From Rhizobium sp. RU33A (lineage in GTDB: Bacteria > Pseudomonadota > Alphaproteobacteria > Rhizobiales > Rhizobiaceae), in NCBI RefSeq assembly GCF_900156055.1, contig NZ_FTMQ01000003.1, positions 620,001 to 684,000 on the forward strand: 64,000 bases of DNA, in the 5' to 3' direction. The position numbers and the translations under genes are program-made. The notes beneath the pieces were generated by a model. It had not been told where the DNA came from. It worked only from the letters and a program-made list of their open reading frames with translations, and did not search any database. Positions 1-10,835 of this stretch are shown one piece after another (the first letter of the stretch is position 1; every line of letters starts with the position of its first letter).

Positions 1-831
1 GAGGAAGACGAAAATCTGCGGGTCGCGCAGGGCATCCAGACGTCCACGCACCAGAAGCACGATCAGGATCGAGAAGGGCAGGCTGCAGAGCGTCATGAAG
101 AAGGTCGAGACCCAGAGCAGCGCATGGCTGTCAAAGGCCGCAAACGAATTGTCATAATTGCCGAAGCCAGCGGTCGCGACAGTCGTGAAGGCATGCACGA
201 TGGCATCGAAATGGCCCATGGCGGTCACGTCATAAGCAATGATGCAGGCCAGCGTGATCCCGACATAGACCGCCATGAAGGCGCGCGTGAAGGTGGCGAT
301 TCGCGCAAACGGCTTGTCACCGATGTCGGACGATTCCATCTTGAAGAAGGAGACGCCCCCGACACGCAGGAAGGGCAGGACAAAGAGGCCGAGCGCCACG
401 ATCCCGATACCGCCGAGCCAGGCCAGCAGTGCACGCCATATCAGGATTCCGGGCGAGACCTGATGCAGATTGGAGATGACGGTTGATCCGGTGGTGGTGA
501 TGCCGGAGATCGCCTCGAACAGGGACTGGGCGAAAGTCAGGTCGAGATCGGAGAAATAGAGCGGGATGGCGCCGACCAGCGAAAAGACGGCCCACAGCAC
601 GTTGACGAGCAGGAAGCCCATCCGTTTGGTGAAGGACGGCGGTGGGCCGCGCGTCGCCATGGCGGCCGTCAGCGACAGTCCGCCGACCATGGCCGCTGAA
701 ACGGTAAAGACCGACCAGGCGTCGTCACCGTAATAAAGGCTGACCATCGCCGGGATCAGCATGGCGGTGGACAGATAGAGCCCGCACAGGGCTGCGATAT
801 AAACGACGGCGCGGAGCAGATTGGTATTCAA
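1..831 (-). CDS. trkH: TrkH-type potassium uptake protein, 3' part cut by window edge
   Basis: Inner-membrane pore subunit of a Trk/Ktr potassium uptake system. The visible 277 residues hold several hydrophobic helices and two selectivity-filter loops: TTTGSTV in the first repeat and TVATAGFGNY in the second. The last repeats lie beyond the left edge. No in-frame ATG or GTG lies near the beginning. A TTG at 829-831, preceded 7 nt away by GGAAG, is the best start, and the first helix follows directly. It is divergent from ilvA, with 96 bp between the two starts. A TrkA-type regulatory subunit is not visible here. The family call is firm; the exact start is inferred from the ribosome binding site. 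Confidence 0.9.
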   Translation of the reverse strand, partial: MNTNLLRAVVYIAALCGLYLSTAMLIPAMVSLYYGDDAWSVFTVSAAMVGGLSLTAAMATRGPPPSFTKRMGFLLVNVLWAVFSLVGAIPLYFSDLDLTFAQSLFEAISGITTTGSTVISNLHQVSPGILIWRALLAWLGGIGIVALGLFVLPFLRVGGVSFFKMESSDIGDKPFARIATFTRAFMAVYVGITLACIIAYDVTAMGHFDAIVHAFTTVATAGFGNYDNSFAAFDSHALLWVSTFFMTLCSLPFSILIVLLVRGRLDALRDPQIFVFL

Positions 832-927
832 GGAATGACTTCCGTCTGTTGCAACGCAAAGAGGCTTTGTCTCTGCCCGATGTGTATGCCATAGCGGGGC
901 TCTGTCCAAAATTCAACGGAGGCTGAC

Positions 928-2178
928 GTGACCCCCAGTCAAGTCGACGAAGCGCTGGAGGCGATGCGCGGCCTCTTTCCCGAAACGCCGCTGCAGCTCA
1001 ACGAACATTTGAGCGCCCGTTACGGTGCCAATGTCTACCTGAAGCGCGAGGACCTGACGCCGGTTCGCTCCTACAAGATCCGGGGCGCCTTCAATTTTTT
1101 CCGCAAGATCGTCGAAGACAGCCCTTCCGGCACCACCTTCGTTTGCGCTTCCGCCGGCAATCACGCTCAGGGCTTTGCCTATGTCTGCCGTCATTTCGGT
1201 GTTCAGGGCGTGGTCTTCATGCCGGTGACGACGCCACAACAGAAGATCGACAAGACGCGCATCTTCGGCGGCGAATTCATCACCATCCGCCTGATCGGCG
1301 ACATTTTCGACCAGTGCTATCAGGCTGCCCGCGAACATGTCGAGGCGATCGGCGGCTATATGGTGCCGCCTTTCGACCATCCCGATATCATCGAGGGCCA
1401 GGCGACGGTCGCGGCTGAAATGATGCAGCAGTTGCCGGAAGGCGTGACGCCGGATCTCGTCATCATGCCGGTCGGTGGCGGTGGGCTGTCCTCCGGCATG
1501 ACCGGCTATCTTGCCGGCAAGGTTTCGCCCGAGGCGATGATCTTCTGCGAGCCGCAGGGAGCGCCGAGCCTGAAGACGAGCCTTGAGGCCGGCAAGGTCG
1601 TGACGCTGCCCAAGGTCGACAATTTCGTCGATGGTGCAGCCGTCGCCCGTATCGGTGACCATAATTTCGAGGCGCTGAAGGCTTTCCGCCCCGATCAGGT
1701 GCTGATCGTGCCGGAAAACGCGATCTGCGTGACCATGACCGACATGCTGAATGTCGAGGGTGTGGTTCTGGAGCCGGCAGGCGCGCTGGCACTTGCCGCA
1801 CTCGATCTTCTGCCGCGCGTTGCCTTGAGTGGGCGGACAATCGTCGCCGTCGTCTCCGGCGGCAATTTCGATTTCGAGCGGCTGCCCGACGTCAAGGAAC
1901 GCGCCATGCGCTACGCCGGCTTGAAGAAATACTTCATCCTGCGATTGCCGCAGCGTCCAGGCGCCCTGCGCGACTTCCTTAATCTTCTCGGGCCCGAAGA
2001 CGATATCGCCCGCTTCGAGTACCTCAAGAAGTCGGCGCGCAACTTCGGTTCGATCCTGATCGGCATCGAGACGGGCAAGCGCGAGAACTTCGCAGAACTT
2101 TTCGGCCGTTTCGATCAGGCGGGGCTTGGCTTCGAGGACATCACCGAAAACGAGATCCTCGCCAACCTGATCATCTGA
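928..2178 (+). CDS. ilvA: Threonine ammonia-lyase (threonine dehydratase)
   Basis: PLP enzyme that deaminates threonine to 2-oxobutanoate, the first step towards isoleucine. The 416 residues show the Schiff-base lysine in SYKIRGAF (about K50), the AGNHAQG substrate loop, the glycine-rich phosphate loop GGGGLSSGM, and one C-terminal ACT-like domain starting near YFILRLPQRPGALRDF. This matches the short THD1 type of about 410 residues with a single regulatory domain. The start is GTG with a strong GGAGG seven bases upstream. Its 3' end overlaps the convergent hydrolase by 8 bp. No leader peptide or attenuator is visible. Confidence 0.94.
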   Translation: MTPSQVDEALEAMRGLFPETPLQLNEHLSARYGANVYLKREDLTPVRSYKIRGAFNFFRKIVEDSPSGTTFVCASAGNHAQGFAYVCRHFGVQGVVFMPVTTPQQKIDKTRIFGGEFITIRLIGDIFDQCYQAAREHVEAIGGYMVPPFDHPDIIEGQATVAAEMMQQLPEGVTPDLVIMPVGGGGLSSGMTGYLAGKVSPEAMIFCEPQGAPSLKTSLEAGKVVTLPKVDNFVDGAAVARIGDHNFEALKAFRPDQVLIVPENAICVTMTDMLNVEGVVLEPAGALALAALDLLPRVALSGRTIVAVVSGGNFDFERLPDVKERAMRYAGLKKYFILRLPQRPGALRDFLNLLGPEDDIARFEYLKKSARNFGSILIGIETGKRENFAELFGRFDQAGLGFEDITENEILANLII

Positions 2179-3166
2179 TGCCTTGACCGGCGAGCCAGTC
2201 CACGATGATCGTCGCAATCGGCTCGGTGGTCTCGGGCGAATAGGTGTCGCCGGCAATCACATGATTGTTGGCGTCGCCGGTTGGCCCCGGATCGACGAGC
2301 GCGTAACCGGCGCCCCAGCGCGCTGCAACCGCCGCCGTCCGATCCGGCCTGACAACCTTGTCCTCGGTTGATTGAAGAAAGAGGGCGGGAACGCGGATCT
2401 CTTGCACCCGTGTGTGGTTGGCCAGCCGGACCGATTGCGCCATGGGAATGAGCGCGGCCACCGGGTAGCTTGTCGTCCAGTTGTGTGCGTTGAGCGGGCT
2501 GATCGGTTCAAATCCGGCGCGCTCGCCGATGATCAGGCGGGCCAGAGAGCCGCCCAACGGACCGGTCAGCAGGAAGCTTCCGGATGCCTGCACGCCATAA
2601 TTGGGTGAGAGGAACACGGAAGCCGCGATCTTGTCCGCAAGGGTAGGGCGACCGAGCGCCCAGGTGATGAGCGAGGCGCCGGTCGAAGTCGAGATGATGA
2701 CGACCCGGTCACCCAGATGTTTACCGATCGCCAGCGCTTCACCCACATCCGCCGCCCAGTCATCGATCGTCGCGAGGCCCAAGGCGTCGGGATCGTTGAG
2801 GCCATGACCGGTGAGACGGGTGAGAAAGAGATTGGCGCCGAGCGCGTGTGCCACGAGGTCGGGCAGGGGGCGAACCTCGGCGGACGAGGCGGAAAAGCCG
2901 TGCACATAGACCACGGAGACCGGCGTCTTCTCTTTCCGTGCGGGGTCCGCCCAGACGATCTGCTTGGCAAGCCCTTCCCGGATGTTGCCGGCCACTGTCT
3001 CGCCATCTGCGATCAGGGCGTCAAGCGAATCGAGCGGCAGGTCCGCGCCGGTCTTTGCCTCTCGTTCCAGCGCGAGCACCGGTGGTCTCAGATAGAGAAA
3101 GACGATAGCAGCGATGCTGAGAAAAACGAGTGTTAGCAACAACCCCATGACGATCCGCATCCTCAA
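2171..3166 (-). CDS. Alpha/beta hydrolase with N-terminal membrane anchor
   Basis: Serine hydrolase of unknown substrate. An N-terminal hydrophobic segment (about residues 6-26) should hold it at the inner membrane or act as an uncleaved signal. The fold shows YVHGF (oxyanion region, near residue 87), a nucleophile elbow STSTGAS with the serine near residue 161, an acid in STEDKVV and the histidine in DANNHVI. The usual first glycine of GxSxG is serine here. It overlaps the end of ilvA convergently by 8 bp, so it is not co-transcribed with it. Lipase, esterase or lysophospholipase activity is possible, but nothing in the context decides. Confidence 0.75.
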   Translation of the reverse strand: MRMRIVMGLLLTLVFLSIAAIVFLYLRPPVLALEREAKTGADLPLDSLDALIADGETVAGNIREGLAKQIVWADPARKEKTPVSVVYVHGFSASSAEVRPLPDLVAHALGANLFLTRLTGHGLNDPDALGLATIDDWAADVGEALAIGKHLGDRVVIISTSTGASLITWALGRPTLADKIAASVFLSPNYGVQASGSFLLTGPLGGSLARLIIGERAGFEPISPLNAHNWTTSYPVAALIPMAQSVRLANHTRVQEIRVPALFLQSTEDKVVRPDRTAAVAARWGAGYALVDPGPTGDANNHVIAGDTYSPETTEPIATIIVDWLAGQGIR

Positions 3167-3274
3167 GCCTCCTACGGTCCCTCCCGACCGGTGCCGACTG
3201 TATCACGCCATCATGATGCGGGAAGCCGCCCCACCTGCTCTTCCTCGGCAGGCCCGGTTGTGCTAGGTCAGGCC

Positions 3275-3595
3275 ATGTCTATTCTGTCCAGCATCCTCTC
3301 CATTTTCACCGGTGGTTCCTCTTCCGAGACCGCTGCCAAGCCCTTGGCCGAGCCGCAGACCTACAAGGACTGCGTCATCCATGCCGAACCCATGCGTGAG
3401 GGCAGTCAGTACCGGCTTGCCGGGCGGATCGTCCAGACCGTGGATGGCCGGGTGCTCGAGCGCAAGTTCATCCGCGCAGACGTCTTCACCTCGCTCGATG
3501 ATGCCCTCGACTGCACCTTCCGCAAGGCGCAGCAGATCATCGATCAGAACGGCCCTGCGCTGTTCGGTGATGGCGAGGAAACGCGCATCGTCTGA
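3275..3595 (+). CDS. HlyU family protein
   Basis: A 106-residue protein of the HlyU family, small proteins named after a Vibrio haemolysin regulator and very common in Rhizobiales. The N-terminus is a short hydrophobic stretch (SILSSILSIFTGG). The conserved core follows: YKDCVIHAEP, YRLAGRIVQ, a FIRADVFTSLDDA segment and a C-terminal helix with RKAQQIIDQNG. The ATG at 3275 gives the usual family length; an upstream in-frame extension has no recognisable content. It stands alone, with a long perfect inverted repeat just downstream. DNA binding is inferred from the family name only. Confidence 0.7.
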   Translation: MSILSSILSIFTGGSSSETAAKPLAEPQTYKDCVIHAEPMREGSQYRLAGRIVQTVDGRVLERKFIRADVFTSLDDALDCTFRKAQQIIDQNGPALFGDGEETRIV

Positions 3596-3609
3596 TGATG
3601 CACTTTGAT

Positions 3610-3635
3610 ATCGCGAAGAAATGTTTCTTCGCGAT
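3610..3635. repeat. Perfect inverted repeat between hlyU-like gene and amt fusion
   Basis: Arms ATCGCGAAGAAA and TTTCTTCGCGAT, 12 bp each, are separated by only 2 nt. The element begins 15 nt after the HlyU-family stop and ends 59 nt before the proposed start of the ammonium transporter fusion. No T-tract follows, so it could be a weak terminator or a protein-binding dyad. Confidence 0.6.
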
Positions 3636-3694
3636 CACAGAATGTTAATGATGCACCGCAACACTGCCCCCTGAGATATTGTCCGGGTTTTCCA

Positions 3695-6600
3695 GTGATC
3701 ATTGCGTTTCGCTCCGTTTCATTCCTCGCTTTTCACGGCTTGGCAGCGACCCTCGTGTTGGGCGCAGCTTTCCCTGTTCATGCCGCTGATGCAGTGTCCG
3801 TTCAGGCGGCCAAGGCGTCCGCCGATCTCGCCTGGCTGATGGCCGCCGCCGGCATGGTGATGATGATGCAGGTGGGATTCCTGCTTCTTGAAGCCGGCAT
3901 GGTGCGCTCGAAGAATTCCATCAATGTCGCCCAAAAGAACCTCCTGGATTTTGTCTTCGGCGTCGTCGGCTTCGCAGTCGTAGGTTTCATGCTCGCCTTC
4001 GGCCGCTCCGGCTTCCTGCCGGTCGGGCTCGATCCTGACTATTTCCTGCTGCAGGGCCTCGATAGCTGGCTCGCCGGGTTCTTCGTCTTCCAGGTGATGT
4101 TCTGCGGCACGGCGGCGACCATCGTCTCCGGTGCCGTCGCCGAGCGCATGACACTCTCGGCCTATGTTCTCGGGTCGATCATTCTGTCGACGCTGATCTA
4201 TCCGATTTTCGTGCACTGGGTCTGGGGAACGGCGATCGGGCCGAACTCCGGGGCCTTTCTCGCCAATCTCGGCTTTGTCGATTTCGCCGGCTCCACGGTG
4301 GTGCATGCCACGGGTGGCTGGGTCGCACTTGCTGCCTGCCTGGTGATCGGCGCGAGACGCGGCCGTTTTGATGCCGAGGGGCGCCCGGTGCGTCTTGCCG
4401 GCAACAATCCGGTTCTGGCGACCACTGGGGGCCTCATCCTGTTTTTCGGCTGGATTGGCTTTAATGGCGGTTCCACCCTGGCAGCCAATGCGGATGTGGC
4501 GCCGATCATTCTCAACACCGTGCTGGCTGGCGGCATGGGCACCTGCGTCGGCTATGTGATCGGTGCGAGGCAAGATGGCGTTGTGCTGCCGGAAAAGGCG
4601 CTGTGTGGCATGCTGGGTGCGCTGGTCGCCGTCACGGCGGGCTGCCACCTGCTTGAGCCGGGTGGCGCCCTCCTCACGGGCGCGCTCGGCGCGATCGTCG
4701 CCATCGTCGGCAATCAATATCTCGAAGAGAAGCTCAAGGTCGACGATGCCGTCGGCGCCGTCGGCGTGCACACCTTTGCCGGTGTCGCCGGAACCGTGGC
4801 ACTTGCGCTTCTGGCGCCGGTCGAACGGCTGCCGCTCGGTGGACGATTCGATCAGCTCTACATCCAGATCTTTGGCTCCGCGCTGAACTTCTACTGGGCC
4901 TTCGGCCTCGGCTATGCCTTCTTCTGGACGCTCGACAAACTCGTGCCGGTTCGCGTCACGGCCGAGGCCGAAGACATCGGCCTGAACGTCGCCGAACATG
5001 GGACGCGGCTCGGTGTCGGCCATGTCGAGGACGCTCTTTCAAAGCTCGTTTCCGGCAAAGCCGATCTGGGCGACCGGTTGCAGGTCGATCCGGGCGACGA
5101 GGCCGAGAAACTGACCCTGCTGTTCAACCACCTGATGGACAATATCCAGCAACAGGAACGCAATCGAAGTGCGCTCGAATCCCAGGTTCGCGACCAGGAA
5201 GAGGCGGAACGGGTGACGGCACTCGCCAACGCCACCTTTGAAGCGATCGTCATGCACGAAGGCGGCGTGATCATTGACGGCAATGAGCAGTTCGAGGTGC
5301 TGACGGGTCGCAAGATTGCAGATCTCATTGGCACGTCGATCCTCGATCTTGTCGATCAGACCGGGCGACGCATGCTGATCGAGGATCCCAATCCGGCGCC
5401 CGACGTGTCGCGAGAGTTCCAGATCGTCCGCGCCGACGGCTCAAGCATCCCGATCGAGGCTCGGGGGAGGAACATCGAATATCGCGGCCGACATATCCGG
5501 ATCAGCTGCCTCGTCGATCTTCGCGAGCGCAAGGCCGTCGAGAGCCGCATGCGCCATCTGGCGCAGCACGATCCGCTGACGGGGCTTGCGAACCGTGCGC
5601 TGTTTACCGAAACGCTCGCCACCCATGTCAAACAGGCGAATGACGGGTGGGGTTGCGGGGTTCTTCTGGTCGATCTCGACCATTTCAAGGACGTCAACGA
5701 TCTCTACGGGCACCCTGCTGGCGACGAGGTGATCAGAGAGACGGCGCGGCGTCTGTCCGAAGCACTCGGTCCCGCCGACATGGCGGCTCGCCTCGGCGGT
5801 GACGAGTTCGCGATCATCCTCGGCAATTGCCATTTCGAAGCGCAATGCGAAGATTTCGGCCGCCGCCTGGTCGAAGCCTTCCGGCAACCCTTCGATACCG
5901 GCCAGGGCGAACGCATCAAATGCGGTGTCAGCATCGGCGGTGCGCTTTGCCCGGAGCATGCGGGCGAGCTCGACGAGCTGATTGGCCGTGCGGATATTGC
6001 ACTCTATCACGCCAAGAAATCCGGCCGGAACACGTTCCGTTCCTACCGCAAGGGCATGGACGAACTGATCGAGAAGCGACGTGCGCTCGAAGCCGATATC
6101 GAGCGCGGACTGGAGCGTGGCGAGTTCGAGCTCTATCTCCAGCCTCGGGTCTCGGCATCGGATGCTTTGATCGTCGGATATGAGGCGCTGGTGCGCTGGA
6201 AACATCCGGAGCGGGGAATGGTGCAGCCGGGTGATTTCATCCCCGTCGCCGAGGTGTCCGGCAAGATCATCGAACTGGGAGAATGGGTGCTGATCGAGGC
6301 CTGCCGTCTGGCAACTGCTTTTCCCGAGCATCTGCATATCAGCGTCAACGTCTCGCCGGTGCAGTTCCGTCATCCGCAGTTTCTGGAACGGATCGAAGCG
6401 ATCCTGGATGCGTCCGGGGTTTCGCCGCATCAGCTGGAGCTTGAGATCACGGAGAGCGTGCTGATCGACGACGATCAACGGGCGCGCCTCATTCTCGGCC
6501 ATCTGAAGACGCTTGGCTTGAGGATTGCGCTCGACGATTTTGGCACCGGCTATTCGTCGCTCAGCTATCTGAGCCGCTATCCCTTCGACGTGATCAAGAT

Positions 6601-6934
6601 CGATCGCAGCTTCGTGTCTTCCCTCGGGACAGAGGAGACGGCCGATGCCATCGTCCGCACGATCATCGATCTGGGCAGCGGGCTCGGCATGCGGGTCGTG
6701 GCGGAAGGTGTGGAGACGGTGGATCAGGCTCGTTACCTGAGCGTCGCGGGCTGTGACGAGCTCCAGGGCTATCTGCTGGGCCGGCCGCAGCCGCTCGACA
6801 GCATCGCATCCGAGGTGAGCGCGGAGATTGTCTCCGAGCTGACCAGTGTCGCGCGGCTGGCAGCGCATCGCCACAAGCGCCTGTCCCGGACGGGGAGCGA
6901 GACAGGGCTTGCTCTGGCGGCAAACGGCAACTGA
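3695..6934 (+). CDS. Ammonium transporter fused to PAS, GGDEF and EAL domains
   Basis: Membrane protein that joins an AmtB-type ammonium channel to cyclic-di-GMP enzymes. A GTG at 3695 leads into a signal-like segment ending near FPVHAADA. The Amt domain (about residues 35-415) keeps the twin pore histidines, H204 in STVVHATGGW and H359 in GVHTFAGVAG. A linker helix and a PAS-like region (about 500-620) follow. The GGDEF domain has intact GGDEF at about 701-705, but GPAD sits where the inhibitory RxxD would be. The EAL domain keeps YEALVRW (EAL at about 830), the DDFGTGYSS loop, KIDRSF and EGVET, so phosphodiesterase activity looks possible. No glnK gene is adjacent. An upstream TTG at 3605 is an alternative start but crosses the inverted repeat. 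Confidence 0.9.
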   Translation: MIIAFRSVSFLAFHGLAATLVLGAAFPVHAADAVSVQAAKASADLAWLMAAAGMVMMMQVGFLLLEAGMVRSKNSINVAQKNLLDFVFGVVGFAVVGFMLAFGRSGFLPVGLDPDYFLLQGLDSWLAGFFVFQVMFCGTAATIVSGAVAERMTLSAYVLGSIILSTLIYPIFVHWVWGTAIGPNSGAFLANLGFVDFAGSTVVHATGGWVALAACLVIGARRGRFDAEGRPVRLAGNNPVLATTGGLILFFGWIGFNGGSTLAANADVAPIILNTVLAGGMGTCVGYVIGARQDGVVLPEKALCGMLGALVAVTAGCHLLEPGGALLTGALGAIVAIVGNQYLEEKLKVDDAVGAVGVHTFAGVAGTVALALLAPVERLPLGGRFDQLYIQIFGSALNFYWAFGLGYAFFWTLDKLVPVRVTAEAEDIGLNVAEHGTRLGVGHVEDALSKLVSGKADLGDRLQVDPGDEAEKLTLLFNHLMDNIQQQERNRSALESQVRDQEEAERVTALANATFEAIVMHEGGVIIDGNEQFEVLTGRKIADLIGTSILDLVDQTGRRMLIEDPNPAPDVSREFQIVRADGSSIPIEARGRNIEYRGRHIRISCLVDLRERKAVESRMRHLAQHDPLTGLANRALFTETLATHVKQANDGWGCGVLLVDLDHFKDVNDLYGHPAGDEVIRETARRLSEALGPADMAARLGGDEFAIILGNCHFEAQCEDFGRRLVEAFRQPFDTGQGERIKCGVSIGGALCPEHAGELDELIGRADIALYHAKKSGRNTFRSYRKGMDELIEKRRALEADIERGLERGEFELYLQPRVSASDALIVGYEALVRWKHPERGMVQPGDFIPVAEVSGKIIELGEWVLIEACRLATAFPEHLHISVNVSPVQFRHPQFLERIEAILDASGVSPHQLELEITESVLIDDDQRARLILGHLKTLGLRIALDDFGTGYSSLSYLSRYPFDVIKIDRSFVSSLGTEETADAIVRTIIDLGSGLGMRVVAEGVETVDQARYLSVAGCDELQGYLLGRPQPLDSIASEVSAEIVSELTSVARLAAHRHKRLSRTGSETGLALAANGN

Positions 6935-6951
6935 AGGTACTTGCCGTTTGC
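6920..6951 (+). terminator. Hairpin at the end of the amt-GGDEF-EAL gene
   Basis: Arms GCAAACGGCAA and TTGCCGTTTGC (11 bp) flank a 10-nt loop that contains the stop codon. There is no T-run, so it may be an mRNA-stabilising 3' hairpin or a weak terminator facing the convergent azoreductase gene. Confidence 0.4.
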
Positions 6952-6996
6952 AGAAGTGGGGCGGCAGCGAGGCCGCCGCATTGGATCGTCAACGGA

Positions 6997-7608
6997 TCAG
7001 GCGGCGCGCGCCAGTTCCTCGACCTTGGCCTTGGCAGAAGCCACAGCCTTTTCGGCAGCTTCCGGACCATAGGCGAGGCCTTCGACATAGACAGTCTCGA
7101 CCAGCTCGATGCCGAGGAAACCGAGAACCGTCTTGAGGTAGGGTTCGGCATGGTTCATCGGGGCGCCGGGGCCGGACGAGTAGATGCCGCCGGCGGCGAG
7201 AACCAGATAGGCCTTCTTGCCCTTGGCGAGGCCGACCGGGCCGTTTTCCGTGTAGCTGAAGGTGAGGCCGGCACGCGCGATGTGGTCGATCCAGCTCTTC
7301 AGCGACGAGTAGATGTTGAAGTTGATGAGGCCGGTGCCGATGACGATCGTGTCGGCTGCCATCAGTTCGGCGACGAGCGCGTCGGAGATGGCAACAGAAG
7401 CGGTTTCTTCAGCTGTGCGTGCATCGGCCGACTTGCGGATCGCAGTGGTGAAAGCGCCGTCGACGTGGTCGAGCTGGGTTTCGACAAGGTCACGACGGAC
7501 CAGCGTGCCGGTCTCGCCGGCGAACTTCTCGGCGAGCTCGGTGGCGATCGCGTTCGAGAGGGATTCCGAGCCGCGCGGGCTGGAGGTGACGAGAAGGATG
7601 GAAGACAT
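6997..7608 (-). CDS. azoR: FMN-dependent NADH-azoreductase
   Basis: Cytoplasmic flavodoxin-fold oxidoreductase that reduces azo compounds and quinones with NADH, usually linked to quinone or thiol stress. The 203 residues begin MSSILLVTSSPRGSESLSN, the flavin phosphate loop. The family segment FNIYSSLKSWIDHIARAG and the LAAGGIYSSGPG flavin-contact loop follow. The ATG at 7608 has GAGGAA six bases upstream, which excludes the longer upstream frame. It is divergent from a LysR regulator across 117 bp, the classical arrangement for a regulator controlling its neighbour. Confidence 0.92.
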   Translation of the reverse strand: MSSILLVTSSPRGSESLSNAIATELAEKFAGETGTLVRRDLVETQLDHVDGAFTTAIRKSADARTAEETASVAISDALVAELMAADTIVIGTGLINFNIYSSLKSWIDHIARAGLTFSYTENGPVGLAKGKKAYLVLAAGGIYSSGPGAPMNHAEPYLKTVLGFLGIELVETVYVEGLAYGPEAAEKAVASAKAKVEELARAA

Positions 7609-7725
7609 GTGCAATTCCTCGAATGGTGGTGGGCCCTTGGGAGCAGGCCTGCCATGCATCTATGTCCGAGCACGCATCAATGAAACTGTGATAATCTAGA
7701 TCGGTCATATCGAATAACTGGATGG

Positions 7726-8679
7726 ATGCCCGATCGCATGGATGCCAATCCCACTCTCGACCAGTTGCAGGTCTTTCTCACCGTGGCTGACACCGGAAGT
7801 TTTTCCGCGGCCGCCCGCCAGCTCAATCGCGCCCAATCCGTGGTGAGCTATACGATCGGCAATCTGGAAAGCCAGCTTGGCGTGACGCTGTTCGAGCGGA
7901 CCGGCACGCGGCAACCCAAGCTGACCGAAGAGGGCAGGGCCATGCTGACCGATGCCCGCCGCATCGTCGGCGATCTGCAGGTGATGCGCGCCAAGGTGCG
8001 CAGCCTGCATCAGGGGCTTGAGGCGGAGCTTTCGGTTGCCATCAGCGTGCTCGTCCCGACCGGCGCCATGCTGGCGGTGCTCCGCGAATTTCAGCGGCAG
8101 TTTCCGTCCGTTTCGCTGCGGCTGGAAGTGGGCGAACTCGGGCGGCTGGTCGAGCTGGTGATGAGCGGCAGGGCGACCATCGGCATCGGCGGTGCGCCGA
8201 CCCGGCAGGACGACACGCTGATCGTCACCCGCATCGGCCACAATTTCCTGCTGCCGGCGGCGGCGGCCGACCATCCGCTGGCTCAGCGCAAGGCCACGCT
8301 GTCCCTGCAGGACGTGCGCGAGGAGACGCAGATCGTCGTCAGCGACGCCTCGGATCTGACATCGGGGCGTGATTTCAACGTCTTGTCGTTCAAGACCTGG
8401 CGCGTCAGCGACATGGCAACGAAACATCAACTGATCCGTGGCGGTCTCGGCTGGGGCGGGCTGCCGGCCTCGATCATCCGTGAAGACATGGCAAGCGGCC
8501 GGATCGTGCATCTCGATCTGCCGGCCTATGAGCAGGGGTCTTACAATCTCTACGCTATCAGGCGGACCGACAATCCGCCGGGGCCCGCCGGAAGCTGGCT
8601 GATCCGGGCCTTCGAGGAGCAGCTTTCAAATTGCCCCATGGATCTGGCATCCCCACCGCCACTTGCAACGGCAGTTTAA
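7726..8679 (+). CDS. LysR family transcriptional regulator
   Basis: A 317-residue LysR-type regulator. The N-terminal winged helix-turn-helix spans about residues 8-70 (LDQLQVFLTVADTGSFSAAARQ and FERTGT). A linker helix and a periplasmic-binding-like effector domain follow (about 95-300). The second ATG at 7738 is an equally possible start. The divergent 117-bp region towards azoR contains AT-rich dyads such as ATCTAGAT at 7693-7700, where a T-N11-A type LysR box may lie; I could not fix it precisely. Inferred role: control of azoR in response to an electrophile or quinone. The ligand is unknown. Confidence 0.88.
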   Translation: MPDRMDANPTLDQLQVFLTVADTGSFSAAARQLNRAQSVVSYTIGNLESQLGVTLFERTGTRQPKLTEEGRAMLTDARRIVGDLQVMRAKVRSLHQGLEAELSVAISVLVPTGAMLAVLREFQRQFPSVSLRLEVGELGRLVELVMSGRATIGIGGAPTRQDDTLIVTRIGHNFLLPAAAADHPLAQRKATLSLQDVREETQIVVSDASDLTSGRDFNVLSFKTWRVSDMATKHQLIRGGLGWGGLPASIIREDMASGRIVHLDLPAYEQGSYNLYAIRRTDNPPGPAGSWLIRAFEEQLSNCPMDLASPPPLATAV

Positions 8680-8709
8680 GGAATCGATTCAAAGTCTTGA
8701 ATCGATTCC
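8680..8709. repeat. Perfect 13-bp inverted repeat built from GAATCGATTC
   Basis: Arms GGAATCGATTCAA and TTGAATCGATTCC surround the loop AGTC, between the convergent ends of the LysR gene and the cyclic-phosphodiesterase gene. Each arm holds the palindrome GAATCGATTC, giving four GANTC sites, the recognition sequence of the alphaproteobacterial CcrM methylase, in 30 bp. It may act as a bidirectional terminator, though no T-tract follows. Confidence 0.6.
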
Positions 8710-8742
8710 GTTCTCGGTGGGCCAATGTCATGGCTGTCTTGC

Positions 8743-10731
<1,989 letters not shown>

Positions 10732-10835
10732 GAGGGCCTCGCGAAGAACGGGTTCTGAAAGCGACAGAGGTTAAGTCGCTTTCAAGATGCTTGCACCTGT
10801 AAAATGACAGGGGTGAGACGTTGCCGTGGCCGTGT

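Noticed and set aside
913-2256. A 447-codon minus-strand frame opposite ilvA
   Set aside because: The plus-strand ilvA has catalytic motifs, a GTG start and a GGAGG site; the antisense frame has none of these.
3719-5023. Long minus-strand frame opposite the Amt domain, and another opposite GGDEF-EAL at 5441-6874
   Set aside because: Both are shadows of the fusion gene; their protein composition is Arg/His/Asp-rich with no known fold.
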